Source: Thermoanaerobaculia bacterium
GTDB lineage: Bacteria > Acidobacteriota > Thermoanaerobaculia > Multivoradales > JAHEKO01
Reading direction: 5' to 3'
Assembly (NCBI GenBank): GCA_945787635.1
Contig: CALZIK010000007.1
Location: forward strand, 1-48,894
Length of the DNA stretch: 48,894 bases
The position numbers were made by a program, and so were the translations under genes. Under the pieces are notes generated by a model. The model was given only the letters and a program-made list of their open reading frames with translations. It did not search any database and was not told the origin of the DNA. Below are positions 48,019-48,894 of the stretch, in pieces. Every line of letters begins with the position of its first letter. Position 1 is the first letter of the stretch.

Positions 48019-48423
48019 ACGGAACCTTCGCAGGGGTCGTCCGTCAATGAGCTGGGCCTTCGTTTGATGACGGCGCTCGGCGAGCAACTCGGGGCCGGCG
48101 CACCCGCCGACGCCATCACCGTGTGCTCGGCGATCGCCCCGGCGGCCGCTACTGAGATCAGTCGGGAGGGGCTCGAAATCCGCCGGATCAGCTTGCGGTA
48201 TCGGAATCCGGAGAACGCTCCCGACGACTGGGAGGACGCCAGGCTGAATCGCTTTGAGGGAAGCTTCGCCGATCAAATTCCCCCGAGGGTCAACCTTCAG
48301 GCGCTCCCCGGCCATTCGCGAGAGGGGCACTTGTTTCCAGGGGGCACCTATTCCAGGCGGGCGCCCGCTGAGGCCCGATTCCGAGGCCCGCATCCCCGAG
48401 ACGCGTCAGCTACAGCCTGCTGA
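48019..48423 (+). pseudogene. DUF3365 (Tll0287-like) domain remnant
   Basis: A frame opening after TAG (48016-48018) encodes 'LRLMTALGEQLGAGAPADAI', 'TVCSAIAPAAATEISREGLE', 'IRRISLRYRNPENAPDDWED' and 'ARLNRFEGSFA'. 'IxVCSxxAPxIAxExS' followed by 'RRxSLRxRNPxNAPDxWE' is the hallmark of DUF3365, a periplasmic haem-sensor-like domain. There is no signal peptide or start (only TTG/ATG at 48064-48067 inside the domain), and homology ends near 48290, before the C-terminal 'CxxCH' that these proteins usually carry. It overlaps the end of pckG on the other strand. Probably dead. Confidence 0.6.
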
Positions 48424-48894
48424 CGAGCATCTCCCGCTCCAGGATCAGCTCCTTGGGCAGGTGGTCGCTGAGATCGAGGAACAGCTCCTCGTGTCCGAGC
48501 GTCTGCCGCTTCCAGGTCTTGCGATCGACCTCCATTACCTCGTCCCAGGCCTCGCGCGGGAAGTCTAGGCCGTCCCAGCGGATGTCCTCGTAGCGCGGCA
48601 CCCAGCCGATCGGGGTCTCCTGGGCCTTGGCGCCGAAGCGCGAGCGCTCGACGATCCATTCCAGGATCCGCATGTTCTCGCGGAAGCCGGGCCACAGGAA
48701 GTTGCCTTTGCTGTCCTTGCGGAACCAGTTGACGTGGAAGAAGCGGGGCAGCTCGGAGAGCCGCTTGCCCATCTTGATCCAGTGCCGGAAGTAGTCGCCC
48801 ATGTGGTAGCCGCAAAACGGCAGCATCGCCATCGGGTCGCGCCGGATCTTGCCCACCTCTCCGGTCGCGGCCGCGGTGGTCTCGGAACCGACGG
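48410..48894 (-). CDS. pckG: Phosphoenolpyruvate carboxykinase (GTP), C-terminal part, cut by the right edge
   Basis: The last 161 residues of a GTP-dependent PEP carboxykinase; the frame runs off the right edge without a start. Readable blocks are 'GSETTAAATGEVGKIRRDPM', 'AMLPFCGYHMGDYFRHWIKM' and 'FFHVNWFRKDSKGNFLWPGF', followed by 'ENMRILEWIVERSRFGAKAQ' and 'ETPIGWVPRYEDI', all in the order found in PckG. The enzyme converts oxaloacetate and GTP to PEP, feeding gluconeogenesis. The GTG at 48856 is an internal Val, not a start. Confidence 0.95.
   Translation of the reverse strand, partial: VGSETTAAATGEVGKIRRDPMAMLPFCGYHMGDYFRHWIKMGKRLSELPRFFHVNWFRKDSKGNFLWPGFRENMRILEWIVERSRFGAKAQETPIGWVPRYEDIRWDGLDFPREAWDEVMEVDRKTWKRQTLGHEELFLDLSDHLPKELILEREMLVSRL

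Noticed and set aside
1-48894. CRISPR array, rRNA or phage structural cluster
   Set aside because: No regularly spaced repeats, no rRNA sequence and no capsid, tail or terminase genes were found anywhere in the window.

Overview
The window is high-GC bacterial DNA with the gene style of a Gram-negative, probably an Acidobacteriota of the Thermoanaerobaculia type. That placement is an inference from the gene families: pentaheme cytochromes with a C-terminal beta domain, acidobacterial hypothetical proteins, GTP-type PEP carboxykinase, and many GTG starts. No rRNA, tRNA gene or CRISPR array was seen.

Layout. 0-3.5 kb: the tail of a gene cut by the window edge, an HTH regulator/DUF2975-like membrane pair with a clear promoter-operator, a small hypothetical gene, two tiny genes with a hairpin terminator, and an IS91-like transposase relic. 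3.5-11.1 kb: a c-type cytochrome fused to a putative beta-barrel plus a pentaheme cytochrome (minus strand), diverging from an RND efflux adaptor/pump pair (plus strand). 11.1-16.6 kb: a gene graveyard containing a frameshifted di-heme peroxidase tail, plasmid-type RepA relics, tRNA-Glu-like 3' fragments around a RelBE module, an operon of two MscS channels around a P-loop-like protein (first channel truncated), a coiled-coil fragment and a MazEF-like module. 16.6-29.6 kb: surface polysaccharide and envelope genes (SGNH hydrolases, polytopic glycosyltransferase-like proteins, GT2, WxcM-like bifunctional enzyme, acyltransferase-3). Inside this block is a breakpoint near 21.7 kb where two genes lacking their 5' ends meet head to head. 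29.6-34.3 kb: a methyltransferase pseudogene, then a two-subunit CoA-transferase and a class III aminotransferase, convergent with a KamA-type radical SAM aminomutase; together they suggest amino-acid fermentation or degradation. 34.3-37.4 kb: gene relics, a small helical protein, a CorA-type transporter and an MscS channel. 37.8-46.4 kb: one 8.6 kb gene for a cyclic beta-1,2-glucan synthase (NdvB-like). 46.4-48.9 kb: a RepA relic, a second pentaheme cytochrome, a DUF3365 relic and the 3' part of pckG running off the right edge.

Working together: three MscS-type loci, the beta-glucan synthase and the CorA channel fit osmotic and envelope homeostasis. The cytochrome genes fit periplasmic or outer-membrane electron transfer. 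The large number of truncated genes with sharp junctions (at least ten) shows that this stretch has been repeatedly hit by mobile DNA and is decaying. The most interesting candidates for undescribed biology are the MscS/P-loop-like/MscS operon, the cytochrome-beta-barrel fusion with its pentaheme partner, the KamA/aminotransferase/CoA-transferase group, and the small RelBE cassette between tRNA-like repeats.
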